A stretch of 6,942 nucleotides of DNA from Opitutaceae bacterium (GCA_020847775.1 JADLBI010000254.1:1-6942); one strand, 5' to 3'; numbered from the stretch's first letter, positions 1 through 6,867 are shown. The notes: generated by a model from the sequence alone, not told the origin. Made by a program: numbers and translations.

Positions 1-865
1 CATCGGAGGCGGGATCGCCGGGATGGAGACCGGCGAAACGCACGGTGCCGTCCGGGGCGATGATCGCGAGGTGCGGGATGCCGGTGACGCCGTAGGCTTC
101 GTTGAACACGTCTTGTTCGCTGATAACGACGTCCCAGGTCATGTCGTGTTTTTTGATGAAGGCGGGCATCAAGGATTTTTCCTTTTCGGGGTCACCCTTC
201 GTGTCGATGGCTTTGGCTTCAAGGTTGGAGACCTGGCCTTGCAGGCTGGTCACGCCGAGGAAGGTGACGGGCGCGCCTTTGAAATGGGCGACCTCCTCGC
301 GGACATTCGGGAAGGAGCGGATGCACGGGCCGCACCAGGTGGCCCAGAAATCGAGCACCACGACTTGCCCTTTGAGGTCCGAGAGTTTGGTCAGCCCATC
401 GCGGGTGGACCAAGTGAAGTTGATTTCGGGGGCGGCGTGGCCGATGAGGGCGGCTTTGCGGGCGGCGGCAGCTTCCGCGCGATCGAGGTAGGCGAGGGCT
501 TTCTTCGCGGCGGCGGCGCCTTCGCTGTCGGGATACTTGGCCTGCAGGGCGAGGAGCAGCTCCTTGGCTTTGACGTTATCTTCGAGGATTTGCATCGTGA
601 AGGTGGCCTGCATGTAGGCGATTTTCACGACATCTTCGGAGGTGTTGTCGGCGTATTTGGCGAGCAGGGCGTCAAAGGCCTTGGCCTCATCGGCGAAATC
701 GGCGGTGTCGGCCCCGGCGTTGAGCTTGGCTTTGACCTGAGTGAGGAGCGCGGCGAGGTCGGTGGCGGCGGGAGACTCGGCGGCGGGGGCGGGAGCCTGG
801 GCAAACAAGACTCCGGACGGAGCGGAAGTGATGAACAGGGCGATAAGAATGCGAAGTGTTTTCAT
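1..865 (-). CDS. Exported TlpA-like thioredoxin-fold protein, 3' end cut by window edge
   Basis: Reading leftward from the ATG at 865 gives 288 codons with no stop before the window edge. Residues 1-22 look like a Sec signal peptide (basic MKTLR, hydrophobic core, Ala-x-Ala-like end at VLFA), so the protein should act in the periplasm or on the envelope. Residues about 35-135 are Ala-rich and predicted helical, resembling a TPR-like spacer. The thioredoxin fold begins near residue 145. The motif FWATWCGPC places the redox pair at Cys178 and Cys181, and the GIPH motif supplies the likely cis-proline, Pro264. TlpA/ResA-family proteins exchange disulfides with exported partners such as cytochrome c maturation factors; the partner here is not shown. 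No good Shine-Dalgarno precedes the ATG. The start is chosen because it gives a clean signal peptide. The family is clear; the substrate is unknown. Confidence 0.9.
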   Translation of the reverse strand, partial: MKTLRILIALFITSAPSGVLFAQAPAPAAESPAATDLAALLTQVKAKLNAGADTADFADEAKAFDALLAKYADNTSEDVVKIAYMQATFTMQILEDNVKAKELLLALQAKYPDSEGAAAAKKALAYLDRAEAAAARKAALIGHAAPEINFTWSTRDGLTKLSDLKGQVVVLDFWATWCGPCIRSFPNVREEVAHFKGAPVTFLGVTSLQGQVSNLEAKAIDTKGDPEKEKSLMPAFIKKHDMTWDVVISEQDVFNEAYGVTGIPHLAIIAPDGTVRFAGLHPGDPASD

Positions 866-1273
866 AAAGGGCTGCGGAAACTGGACGGTGAGCCAAGGCG
901 GTTTTTAGTCCGGTTGTCGAAATAAATGTTCGGGGTGGTTTCGCTTGGTGGTGAGAAAGGTCAGGCCGTTGATTGCTCCCAGACGAGCACCGCGGTGGAT
1001 TTGCTTATGGCGGACACACCGGGTGAAATCGTGTTGAGTTTGGTGCGCTTTGGGTTGGATGGGGGCTCCGGTCATCAATACGGCGCGCTCTTTAAGTGGT
1101 GGTGGTGCCCGCGGTGCCGGAACCGGCGACGTATGCCGCGATCATCGGCCTGTTGGCACCGGGCTTCGTCTGTTGGCGACGCCGGTCGATCAGCTTGCTT
1201 TCATGGGTGGAGAAGCGGCCTATCACAACAAGCACTTGACCAAGCGAAGTCAGGGTGAAGGTTGATCTTTGTA
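866..1273. other. Divergent intergenic region without a supported gene
   Basis: About 400 bases separate the divergent TlpA-like gene and the Asp-box/Sel1 gene. Short open frames exist on both strands (for example plus 926-1258), but their translations are rich in Trp, Cys and Arg without domain-like patterning and none is recognisable. The region should hold the promoters of both flanking genes, yet no convincing -35/-10 pair was found. TTGACC at 1236-1241 has no acceptable -10 element at normal spacing. A short direct repeat, CTGTTGGC, occurs at 1150-1157 and 1170-1177. Confidence 0.5.
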
Positions 1274-4204
1274 ATGAGAGTGACACTACGTAAGCTGGTC
1301 TTGGGTTTGATGAGTCTTTTATCCGCCGTCATCGCGCGCGGAGAATCCGCTGCGGTTGCGGATCTGATTGAGGTGGTTCATCCACTCGATGCGACGCGCT
1401 GGGTCGGCTGGCAACAGAGCCAGACGACCGACGTCCATGTGCTGGAGGCCGGAAAAACGCCGCGCGAGTGGGGGCGGTTGGATTTTGAGCCCGCTGCGAT
1501 GACGACGAATGGCAAACGGGTGCTGTGGGTGGGCAATAATCAAGTGGCCGTCGGCTCGCTCGCGGGCAACGGACCGATTGAAAACGCGAATCTGGCAGGC
1601 GAGTGGCATCACGCGTTGGGCAACGCGGCGGGTTTTGTGATCGCCGACTACGCGCAGGCGCGATTTTCACCCGACGGCAAGGCGTGGCGCGTGGTCGAGG
1701 CCATTGAACTCGGTGAAAACCGCCAGATTCTCGCGGCACAGGCGTCGGAGAAGGAGTTCGCGTTGCTGATTGATGCGAAGATGGATGCCGATGGCACTGA
1801 ATATCATTGGGCGCAGGTCTTGCTCTCGGCCGATGGCGCGCAGTGGGAAACCGTTTTTGAGTCCGAGCCGCAGCCGGGTGAACCGGAGCTCACGATGCTG
1901 GCCCGCGCGCCGGATCGCTGGGTGGTGATGGGGGTGGGGAGCCGATACGATTCCGTTGACGGAAAAAACTGGGAACCAATTCACGGTGGCAGCGACAACC
2001 TGCCCAAGCTGCGCGATGGCGACCTGCGGCTCGGCGGTGGCGAATGGTGGGCAATCGATTGGCATGACCGTTATCAATTTTCGCCCGATGGGCGCGATTG
2101 GTCGGCCCAGCCGGAAGCGCTAGGCAAGTTGCCCGGTGCCGGTGCGCATTGGGTGTTGGGTGAGGCGGGAATGCGTAACCTGGCATTTGATCAGGCCGGT
2201 GTGCTGCGCGTGCTCACCTTGGCGGAGGTGCGGAATCCTCCGGCGGCGCAACGGGCGCTGACCGCGGTGGCCAAACCGGCGGTGTTCAGGGGCACCTTCG
2301 CGCCGATTCGGTTTGTGCACGGCTATTACGTGATGCCGGGAGACGAGGGCCGGATTTATTTTTCCGCCAATTTGACCGACTGGGAAATGGTGCAGACAGC
2401 CACGCCAGTGGCGGTGACGCATGTGATTCACGATGGCGAACGCTGGGTGGCGGCCAACAAGCGCACCGAGGCGGCCTACTCGGTGGATCGCAAGACATGG
2501 ACGCCGTATGGTTATACGAACGCCGCCCGCCCGGAGGCGGCGGTCTGGCGCGGCCGGTATTGGTCGCTGCATAAAATTCTCGGCGTCCACAGCGGCTTTG
2601 TGCACGGCCGTTATGATTACGCCGGCGGCAAGGATGTGCGTGAAACGATGTGGGATGAGCAGGTGGCCAAACCGGACCCGGCGTTTGCCTGGCGGGGCAC
2701 GGACCGCTTGCACTTGGTGGACCACACCGGCCGGTATTTCACCAGTGACAATGGCGACTGGTGGCAGGCGGAAGGAGGCATGGGCACGGCCAAAATTTTC
2801 GACGTGTTGTTCGCCTCGGGCAATGACCGTGAAGTGACGATCGTCAACCCGCGGTTGGATAGCCTCACCATGCGCGTGCGCACTGGCGGCGGAATACAGT
2901 CGGTGGCGGAAAGCCCGGTCAAAATTGTCCATGGGCTGGCCTATGGCGCGGGTTTTTTCCTTTTGGCGGGGCGCGACGAATGGGACAAACCGACGACATT
3001 TTTCCGATCTGTCGATGGGCGCAATTGGACCGCGCTGTTCAATTGGAACATGGAGCCGCAAGGGTTGGTTTATGGCCCGGCGGGATTTGTGGCGAATGGT
3101 GGGAAAGGGGAATTGATGCGGTATCAACCCGTGGCGGCGGCGGGATCGCCGGGGCCGAGGCGCGGGCCGACTCCGATGCCTGAAATCAGGTTGCGCGACT
3201 TCGGCAGCAACTATGCCGGCGAGGGCAAACGCCGCCGCAAGGTCAGCGCCGAGACGCCGGCGCAGCGCCGCGTGAAGGCGCTGGTGGACGTCAAGTCTCG
3301 CGCTGAAAGGGGCGAGGCGAAGGCCCAACTCGAAATGGCGTTCGAGGTGCTCGATGGCCAATACGTCCTGTTTAACCCCTGGCGGGCGGAACTGTATTTC
3401 AACGCGGCGCGCCAAGCAGGCGAAGCCACGGCGGCGCGCGGCTATGCGGAGCTGTTGCGTAAATGGAAACCGGATACGCCTGCCGCCACGTGCATTGAGC
3501 TTTATCGGGAAAGTGCCGGTCGCGGGGACACTCCCGCGATCGTCTGGCTGGCATTGATGTTGCCGCCGGATGAAGCGCATGCGGCAGAGATTGAAAAATG
3601 GCGGATTCAAGCTGACGCCCGCAACACCGCCTTTGCGGCCAAATGGGAGCAGCATGAAAAATTCTACGCGCACCTTGCCGCGGCCGAAGCCGGGGACGTG
3701 ACCGCCATCGGGGAGGTGGCGCCGCTGCTGATTGCAAGTGAAGCGGTGCCGCGGGATCGCGAGAAAGGCGTGGCCCTGCTCTGGCGCGCCGTTGAGCAGA
3801 ACCACGAAGGCGCGGCGGTGTATCTCATCAAGGCTTATGAATCGAGCTATGCCAATTTTGGCGCGAACCGGGACATGCGTTTGATCACAGCCGAAGACTA
3901 TGTGCGACTGCTCACGAAACTCAGTGATGCGGGCAACAAGAACGCATTGGCGCGATTGGTCGGTGTATTGATGACCGGCCAGTTGGGCGTCACGCGTGAT
4001 GAGCAAAAAGCCCACGCCAAAGTTCTGGCGTTGGCGCAGAAAGGCGATGTGCACGGCATGGCGATGCTGGGGGCCGTGCTGATGGAAGAAAAAAGCGCGC
4101 GGCACGACGAAGTGAAGGGCCGCGAATGGTTGGAGAAAGCGGCTGCGGCCGGTCATACCGGGGCCAAGCAGTGGCTGGAGCGACAGGCCAAAGCCAAGCC
4201 GTGA
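1274..4204 (+). CDS. Large exported Asp-box repeat plus Sel1-like repeat protein
   Basis: This encodes 976 residues from the ATG at 1274. The start is chosen because MRVTLRK followed by a hydrophobic run ending near VIARGESA makes a standard signal peptide. An in-frame TTG at 1262 would add four residues, and a purine-rich AAGG (1258-1261) sits too close to that TTG and rather far from the ATG. Residues about 30-620 form a beta-rich domain with eight degenerate Asp-box motifs: SPDGKAW (132), SADGAQW (185), SVDGKNW (227), SPDGRDW (270), SANLTDW (364), SVDRKTW (403), TSDNGDW (490) and SVDGRNW (579). Such motifs mark sialidase-like propeller folds, but no sialidase catalytic residues are evident. 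A basic Pro/Arg-rich linker (about 625-670) leads to a helical C-terminal part (about 675-972) with Sel1/TPR-like units, such as GREWLEKAAAAGHTGAKQWL. Both halves suggest protein-protein or surface binding rather than catalysis. The exact role is unknown. Confidence 0.88.
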   Translation: MRVTLRKLVLGLMSLLSAVIARGESAAVADLIEVVHPLDATRWVGWQQSQTTDVHVLEAGKTPREWGRLDFEPAAMTTNGKRVLWVGNNQVAVGSLAGNGPIENANLAGEWHHALGNAAGFVIADYAQARFSPDGKAWRVVEAIELGENRQILAAQASEKEFALLIDAKMDADGTEYHWAQVLLSADGAQWETVFESEPQPGEPELTMLARAPDRWVVMGVGSRYDSVDGKNWEPIHGGSDNLPKLRDGDLRLGGGEWWAIDWHDRYQFSPDGRDWSAQPEALGKLPGAGAHWVLGEAGMRNLAFDQAGVLRVLTLAEVRNPPAAQRALTAVAKPAVFRGTFAPIRFVHGYYVMPGDEGRIYFSANLTDWEMVQTATPVAVTHVIHDGERWVAANKRTEAAYSVDRKTWTPYGYTNAARPEAAVWRGRYWSLHKILGVHSGFVHGRYDYAGGKDVRETMWDEQVAKPDPAFAWRGTDRLHLVDHTGRYFTSDNGDWWQAEGGMGTAKIFDVLFASGNDREVTIVNPRLDSLTMRVRTGGGIQSVAESPVKIVHGLAYGAGFFLLAGRDEWDKPTTFFRSVDGRNWTALFNWNMEPQGLVYGPAGFVANGGKGELMRYQPVAAAGSPGPRRGPTPMPEIRLRDFGSNYAGEGKRRRKVSAETPAQRRVKALVDVKSRAERGEAKAQLEMAFEVLDGQYVLFNPWRAELYFNAARQAGEATAARGYAELLRKWKPDTPAATCIELYRESAGRGDTPAIVWLALMLPPDEAHAAEIEKWRIQADARNTAFAAKWEQHEKFYAHLAAAEAGDVTAIGEVAPLLIASEAVPRDREKGVALLWRAVEQNHEGAAVYLIKAYESSYANFGANRDMRLITAEDYVRLLTKLSDAGNKNALARLVGVLMTGQLGVTRDEQKAHAKVLALAQKGDVHGMAMLGAVLMEEKSARHDEVKGREWLEKAAAAGHTGAKQWLERQAKAKP

Positions 4205-4218
4205 TTAGCGGACAATGC

Positions 4219-4243
4219 AAAACCCCGTCGAAGGTGGTCGGGG
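4219..4243 (-). terminator. Short hairpin with T run downstream of the PIN toxin gene
   Basis: Read on the minus strand, CCCCG and CGGGG pair around an 11-base loop. The stem can extend by a G-T and an A-T pair, and it runs into TTTT. It lies about 60 bases beyond the stop of the PIN gene, between two converging genes. The T run is only four bases, so this would be a modest intrinsic terminator. On the plus strand the hairpin has no T run, so it is unlikely to stop the Asp-box/Sel1 transcript. Confidence 0.4.
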
Positions 4244-4303
4244 CTGGAAATGATCGCGGCGTGAAGCCAGTTGCTACGGGGATGGGTGGTGCAGCCGCGC
4301 CGG

Positions 4304-4720
4304 TCAGGTTTTGGCGGCCAGGCGGACGAAATCCTCCGGGGTCACGGCCTTGACTGGGGACCGGCGGAAATCGGCGAGGTTGCGGGTGACGATGTGGGTC
4401 GCGCCCGCGCCTTCGGCCGCTGCGGCCACCAGCGCGTCCTCGAAATCGGTCATGGGCATGGAGAGTGCGCGTTTGACCTCAGAGTTGTCCAAGCGGGCAA
4501 TGTCCATGCCCTCGATCAAGTCGGCGATGAAGCCACGCACTTTGGCCGACCCCGCCCCCCGTCCGGCCAGATAAGAGAAGGTCGCCAGCGAGTGGACGGC
4601 CAGCAGACCGGAACCGGGATGGTTGAGACACCAGGCCAACGCCGCCCCGCTGGCCTCATGCAATCCCGGACGGCGCAGGGCCACGTCGACGAACACGTTG
4701 GTGTCGAGCAGCGGGCGCAT
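4304..4720 (-). CDS. PIN-domain toxin (VapC-like ribonuclease)
   Basis: The product is 138 residues, the usual size of a PIN toxin. It opens with LLDTNVFVDVAL, giving the first metal-binding Asp6 with Asn8. TDFEDAL gives Asp92/Glu94/Asp95, and RNLADF near the C-terminus gives Asp117. PIN toxins are Mg2+-dependent ribonucleases that cut cellular RNA in the cytoplasm. At the second acidic position, where many VapC proteins have Glu, this one has HSLATFSYL, as in a known PIN subgroup that carries Thr there. Its ATG lies two bases after the stop of the upstream ribbon-helix-helix-like gene, so the two are co-transcribed and probably translationally coupled. RNA target and toxicity are not evident from sequence. 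Confidence 0.85.
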   Translation of the reverse strand: MRPLLDTNVFVDVALRRPGLHEASGAALAWCLNHPGSGLLAVHSLATFSYLAGRGAGSAKVRGFIADLIEGMDIARLDNSEVKRALSMPMTDFEDALVAAAAEGAGATHIVTRNLADFRRSPVKAVTPEDFVRLAAKT

Positions 4721-4722
4721 GG

Positions 4723-4956
4723 TCAGCGCATGTGCTTGGCGACAATGGCCGCCACGCGCTCATCCTTGAGGGCGACCGGGTCGAGTTTGAAAGCGCCTTG
4801 CCACTTGGCCAGAAAGCGATCACCGGCATCGGCCGCGGTCAGGCGGTTCAGGTGGTTCTCGACCACACGGGAGAGGGGGATTTTGCGTCGGCGGGCCCAC
4901 AGCTTGCCCCGTTTGACGGCGGCCTGGTCCACATACAAGGTGAGCTTGGTTTTCAT
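4723..4956 (-). CDS. DUF6364/ribbon-helix-helix-like antitoxin
   Basis: This encodes 77 residues from the ATG at 4956. A longer frame reaches back to 5058, but it would run through the promoter and lacks family resemblance, so the internal MKTKLTLYVD start is preferred. Residues 2-10 form the expected DNA-contacting beta strand, followed by helices at about 11-23 and 26-39 (IPLSRVVENHL), the ribbon-helix-helix layout. The C-terminal 38 residues, including FLAKWQGAF and VAAIVAKHM, would be the toxin-binding tail. MKTKLTL openings are typical of DUF6364 antitoxins, which sit before PIN toxin genes as here. It should neutralise the PIN protein and repress its own promoter through the palindrome at 4973-4982. 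Confidence 0.8.
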   Translation of the reverse strand: MKTKLTLYVDQAAVKRGKLWARRRKIPLSRVVENHLNRLTAADAGDRFLAKWQGAFKLDPVALKDERVAAIVAKHMR

Positions 4957-4962
4957 ACGTGG

Positions 4963-4991
4963 AAAATAAATCCTTACGTAAGCCGAGTCAA
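4963..4991 (-). promoter_or_regulatory. Sigma70-type promoter of the toxin-antitoxin pair
   Basis: On the minus strand TTGACT (4986-4991) is a five-of-six match to the -35 consensus. It is followed by exactly 17 bases and then TATTTT (4963-4968), a four-of-six match to the -10 box. Only six bases, CCACGT, separate the -10 box from the antitoxin ATG. Initiation seven bases past the -10 would fall on the A of that ATG and give a leaderless mRNA, which fits the absence of a Shine-Dalgarno motif. Confidence 0.65.
4973..4982. promoter_or_regulatory. Palindromic operator inside the promoter spacer
   Basis: CTTACGTAAG is a perfect 10-base palindrome lying wholly within the 17-base spacer between the -35 and -10 boxes of the toxin-antitoxin promoter. 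A dimeric ribbon-helix-helix repressor bound here would block RNA polymerase, so the likely ligand is the antitoxin or its complex with the PIN protein. The palindrome is seen directly; the binding is inferred. Confidence 0.55.
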
Positions 4992-5054
4992 GCCGTGGTC
5001 TCCCGCGCTTCGTGATCGACGCGAAGACTGCTGGAGGAAGCCCGTCCAAGGATA

Positions 5055-5623
5055 TCACCGAAGTTCGTAGGTGGCGGGTTCACCCAAGAACAATTCTCTG
5101 ATTCGTGGTCGGGCGATCTTGAACAAAGGCCCCCTTTCATGCGCGCCCCCTGTGGGAGTTCGTTTAATGAGATGGTCCTCACCGATCCATCGCCCAGCAT
5201 ACGTTCAAGCTGGGGCAGGTTGGGATTGCGCGTGTGAATGACCGACTTCAGTTGGAAGAACTCGCGGTTCCCCCTCCGCATCGATTCGACGTCTATCCAA
5301 AAAGTCTCTCGGTGCTTCGTGGAAAGGCTGTGCTCAAGCGTTTCAAGACGCCACACGGCAACATCTCGAGCGGGCGTTCGCGCGAATCGCTCCTGCATCC
5401 ATCGCCGAGCCTCGTCTAACTCAAGTGTCAATCCCTGCGACTTGATGTTCTGGGTCGAAACAGTGCAGTAGAGCTTGAACTGGCCATCCCGAGCATAACC
5501 GAATTCCTCCAGAATCGCTTTGCTGCTTTTGCAGTTGCTGAGCGACCAATCCGGCACACACGCGAAAACTGTCGCGCGAGTTGCCCGATTCGAAACGGAG
5601 GCGTGAATGCTTTTCCCGCGAGG
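5055..5623 (-). pseudogene. Remnant of MvaI/BcnI-type restriction endonuclease, 5'-truncated and frameshifted
   Basis: The reading frame opens at 5623, just after a TAA (5624-5626), without a good start; the first possible one is GTG at 5557. It reads ATRATVFACVPDWSLS, then ILEEFGY, FKLYCTVST, SQGLTLELDE, VAVWRLETL and STKHRETFWIDV. That order resembles the C-terminal two thirds of MvaI/BcnI-family type II endonucleases, as I recall the family. Around 5178-5195 the coding signal jumps frame. The original frame continues as unrelated sequence to a stop at 4988, while the frame one base back reads EDHLIKRTPTGG, HERGPLFKIARPR and then EPATYELR before TGA at 5055-5057. HERGPLFKI resembles the family's C-terminal end, so the shift behaves like a one-base deletion. 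The N-terminal part, including the usual E-x-K catalytic motif, is missing; S-I-H stands where E-I/L-K might be expected. It is probably inactive. A sequencing error could explain the frameshift but not the missing N-terminus. Confidence 0.68.
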
Positions 5624-5654
5624 TTAGCAAAGTATGAGTGGGTGGTGTGCCGAC

Positions 5655-5669
5655 GTTCCAGAATGGAAC
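5655..5669. promoter_or_regulatory. Inverted repeat, candidate operator for the XRE regulator
   Basis: GTTCCA and TGGAAC form a perfect 6-base inverted repeat around a GAA centre. It lies 33 bases upstream of the XRE start codon and between the divergent endonuclease remnant and the XRE-HNH pair. Small XRE regulators commonly bind such short dyads and control their own transcription. The dyad is visible; its binding by this protein is inferred. A weak -10-like GATACT sits downstream at 5689-5694 without a matching -35. Confidence 0.4.
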
Positions 5670-5702
5670 ACAAGCTTACTGATTGGATGATACTCTCTGA
5701 TC

Positions 5703-5948
5703 GTGTCCATCGCTCGGAACAGTAACAATATTATTGGGAAACGTGTGCGGCAGGCTCGCCTAGGTCAAAAAATGCCGCTTTCCCAAGAAGACCTTTCAGG
5801 GCGTCTTGCTGCACGAGGAGTGGGCATCGACCGAGCTGGGATCGCAAAAATTGAAACTGGTCGGCGCTACGTGAGCGATTACGAAGTTCGTGCGTTGGCA
5901 CGAGCGCTTGGGGTTACCGCAGCGTGGCTTCTTGATATGGATGCCTAA
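5703..5948 (+). CDS. Small XRE-family HTH transcriptional regulator
   Basis: This encodes 81 residues starting with GTG at 5703. An in-frame TGA at 5688-5690 limits the start to this GTG or a CTG six bases earlier. No clear Shine-Dalgarno is present. Almost the whole protein is one helix-turn-helix domain of the Cro/C1 type, residues about 9-77. It shows IGKRVRQAR, LSQEDLSGRLAARG, IDRAGIAKIETGRR as the recognition region, then VRALARALGV and WLLD. Its size and its place before a nuclease gene resemble controller (C) proteins of restriction-modification systems. That is only an analogy, since no methyltransferase is seen. It probably controls itself and the HNH gene 26 bases downstream, perhaps through the dyad at 5655-5669. 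Confidence 0.85.
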   Translation: MSIARNSNNIIGKRVRQARLGQKMPLSQEDLSGRLAARGVGIDRAGIAKIETGRRYVSDYEVRALARALGVTAAWLLDMDA

Positions 5949-5974
5949 TTCCAGTCAGCCGTCAGCCTCTTGAA

Positions 5975-6577
5975 ATGGCCATATACAACACTGATTCCGA
6001 CGCAGCAAATACCGCAGTGCGGGCCTATCTTACCAAGGTCGGCGAATTTTATCGGGGTAGCTCGTTCAATACATCCCAAGGCAAAGCGAAGGCAGACTGG
6101 ACGAAAATCAAGCACGAGGTTTTTTCGGGATGCTGCGCCTACTGCGGCAAGAAAACCGAGAAGCCAACAATTGAACACCTTATCATGTTCAACCGTTCTG
6201 AATTCGGATTGCACCACCCAGGAAACGTGGTCCCTGCATGTTCGCCCTGCAATTCCTCGAGACGAGCACAGGGTGGGAAATTTCCATCGTGGGAAGATCA
6301 CCTGCGGAGGATTTGTAGCGAAGGCGGTGAAAGCGAATGTCTCAATGAGCGAAAACGGCGCATCATGGCACACCATTGCGAAGGCGAATTTGCTTATCCA
6401 ATTCTCACGCGAGAAGAGCAAAACGCCATCCGAGTCATCGCTGAAAGTATTTACGACAGCGTCCAGCTTGAGATCAGGAAAGGCCTCAAGCTCTACCAGA
6501 AGCTAGACCAGGCGTTTGTGAAAGAAGGCGTCAGCCATCCTATGCAGCGGGGGAAGGTGACCGATAAATCCGGATGA
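5975..6577 (+). CDS. HNH endonuclease
   Basis: This encodes 200 residues beginning MAIYNTDSDA. The zinc-binding HNH core spans about residues 53-95. Cys54-x-x-Cys57 is followed by IEHL with the catalytic-type His68, then GNVVPACSPCN with Asn84, Cys89, Cys92 and Asn93. That gives the four-cysteine C-x-x-C pair arrangement of HNH nucleases around a beta-beta-alpha-metal fold, which cut DNA. The N-terminal 50 residues and the helical C-terminal 100 residues are not recognised and would set specificity. The gene follows the XRE regulator by 26 bases on the same strand, so they likely form an operon. The preceding Shine-Dalgarno is weak (TTGAAATG context). It could be a restriction enzyme, an anti-phage nuclease or a mobile-element nuclease. 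Confidence 0.85.
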   Translation: MAIYNTDSDAANTAVRAYLTKVGEFYRGSSFNTSQGKAKADWTKIKHEVFSGCCAYCGKKTEKPTIEHLIMFNRSEFGLHHPGNVVPACSPCNSSRRAQGGKFPSWEDHLRRICSEGGESECLNERKRRIMAHHCEGEFAYPILTREEQNAIRVIAESIYDSVQLEIRKGLKLYQKLDQAFVKEGVSHPMQRGKVTDKSG

Positions 6578-6643
6578 ATGAGAACTTCGGGGGAAACCGA
6601 GAGCGGCACAGGCTTTCAGTAAATACCGGAGGGCAATGACGAT
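6578..6643. other. Short non-coding stretch after the HNH gene
   Basis: Between the HNH stop and the minus-strand fragment ending at 6644, nothing is supported. A possible TTCGG/CCGAG stem at about 6584-6602 has no T run and is not called a terminator. Confidence 0.3.
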
Positions 6644-6832
6644 TCACCGTTTGGACTTCGGCGATCTTTTCGAGCCAGAAGTTCTATCGGTCTGATCGCT
6701 TAATCGAAATGCAACTGACGCGCGAGGATCGATGATCACCCACTCGGCGATTCGATATGAGTCCGCGCGGTGGTCACGCACTTTGCCCGCCTCCTGATAG
6801 GTTCCGACGTAGTCGTGGCCTGACGCAGGGAA
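6644..6832 (-). pseudogene. Possible C-terminal fragment of an unidentified gene beside the IS element
   Basis: A minus-strand frame ending at the TGA 6644-6646 reads like protein from about GHDYVGTYQEAG through YRIAEWVIIDPRASVAFRL to a basic tail. The frame runs on rightward to 6904, but that part overlaps the transposase start and its upstream region, so the true gene was probably interrupted there. I do not recognise the family. EWVIIDP vaguely recalls the EYW-VDP motif of Uma2-type nucleases, but the spacing does not fit well. The right boundary is approximate, since the insertion-sequence end could not be located. The frame may also be spurious. Confidence 0.3.
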
Positions 6833-6867
6833 ACTGGGCCATTGCGGATGAGAGTCTGGGCAAGGAA

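Noticed and set aside
23..925. 300-codon plus-strand frame opposite the TlpA-like gene
   Set aside because: Its Gly/Val-rich composition is the antisense image of the thioredoxin-like gene, whose WCGPC motif is unambiguous on the minus strand.
1150..1177. Direct repeat CTGTTGGC, two copies 20 bases apart
   Set aside because: Two short copies are expected by chance in GC-rich DNA, and there is no array or flanking element.
926..1258. 110-codon plus-strand frame in the divergent gap
   Set aside because: It has a Trp/Cys/Arg-rich translation with no recognisable pattern, no ribosome binding site and no good promoter.
1236..1267. TTGACC as a -35 box for the Asp-box/Sel1 gene
   Set aside because: No acceptable -10 sequence lies at 16-18 bases; the nearest AT-rich stretch overlaps the start codon.
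2120..4156. 678-codon open frame on the minus strand opposite the Asp-box/Sel1 gene
   Set aside because: It is rich in Arg, His and Pro, has no domain pattern, and mirrors the high-GC codon usage of the real plus-strand gene, which carries clear repeats and a signal peptide.
4271..4969. 232-codon plus-strand frame across the toxin-antitoxin pair
   Set aside because: It is antisense to two recognisable small genes and shows no domain features.
4988..5054. Tail of the endonuclease frame down to the stop at 4988
   Set aside because: After about 5178 this frame no longer resembles the family, and it runs into the -35 box of the toxin-antitoxin promoter. The family-like ending is in the neighbouring frame, stopping at 5055.
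5970..6506. Overlapping frames on both strands across the HNH gene (plus 5970-6506, minus 5945-6421)
   Set aside because: They are out of frame with the HNH core, whose two Cys pairs, His and Asn are in the 5975-6577 frame.
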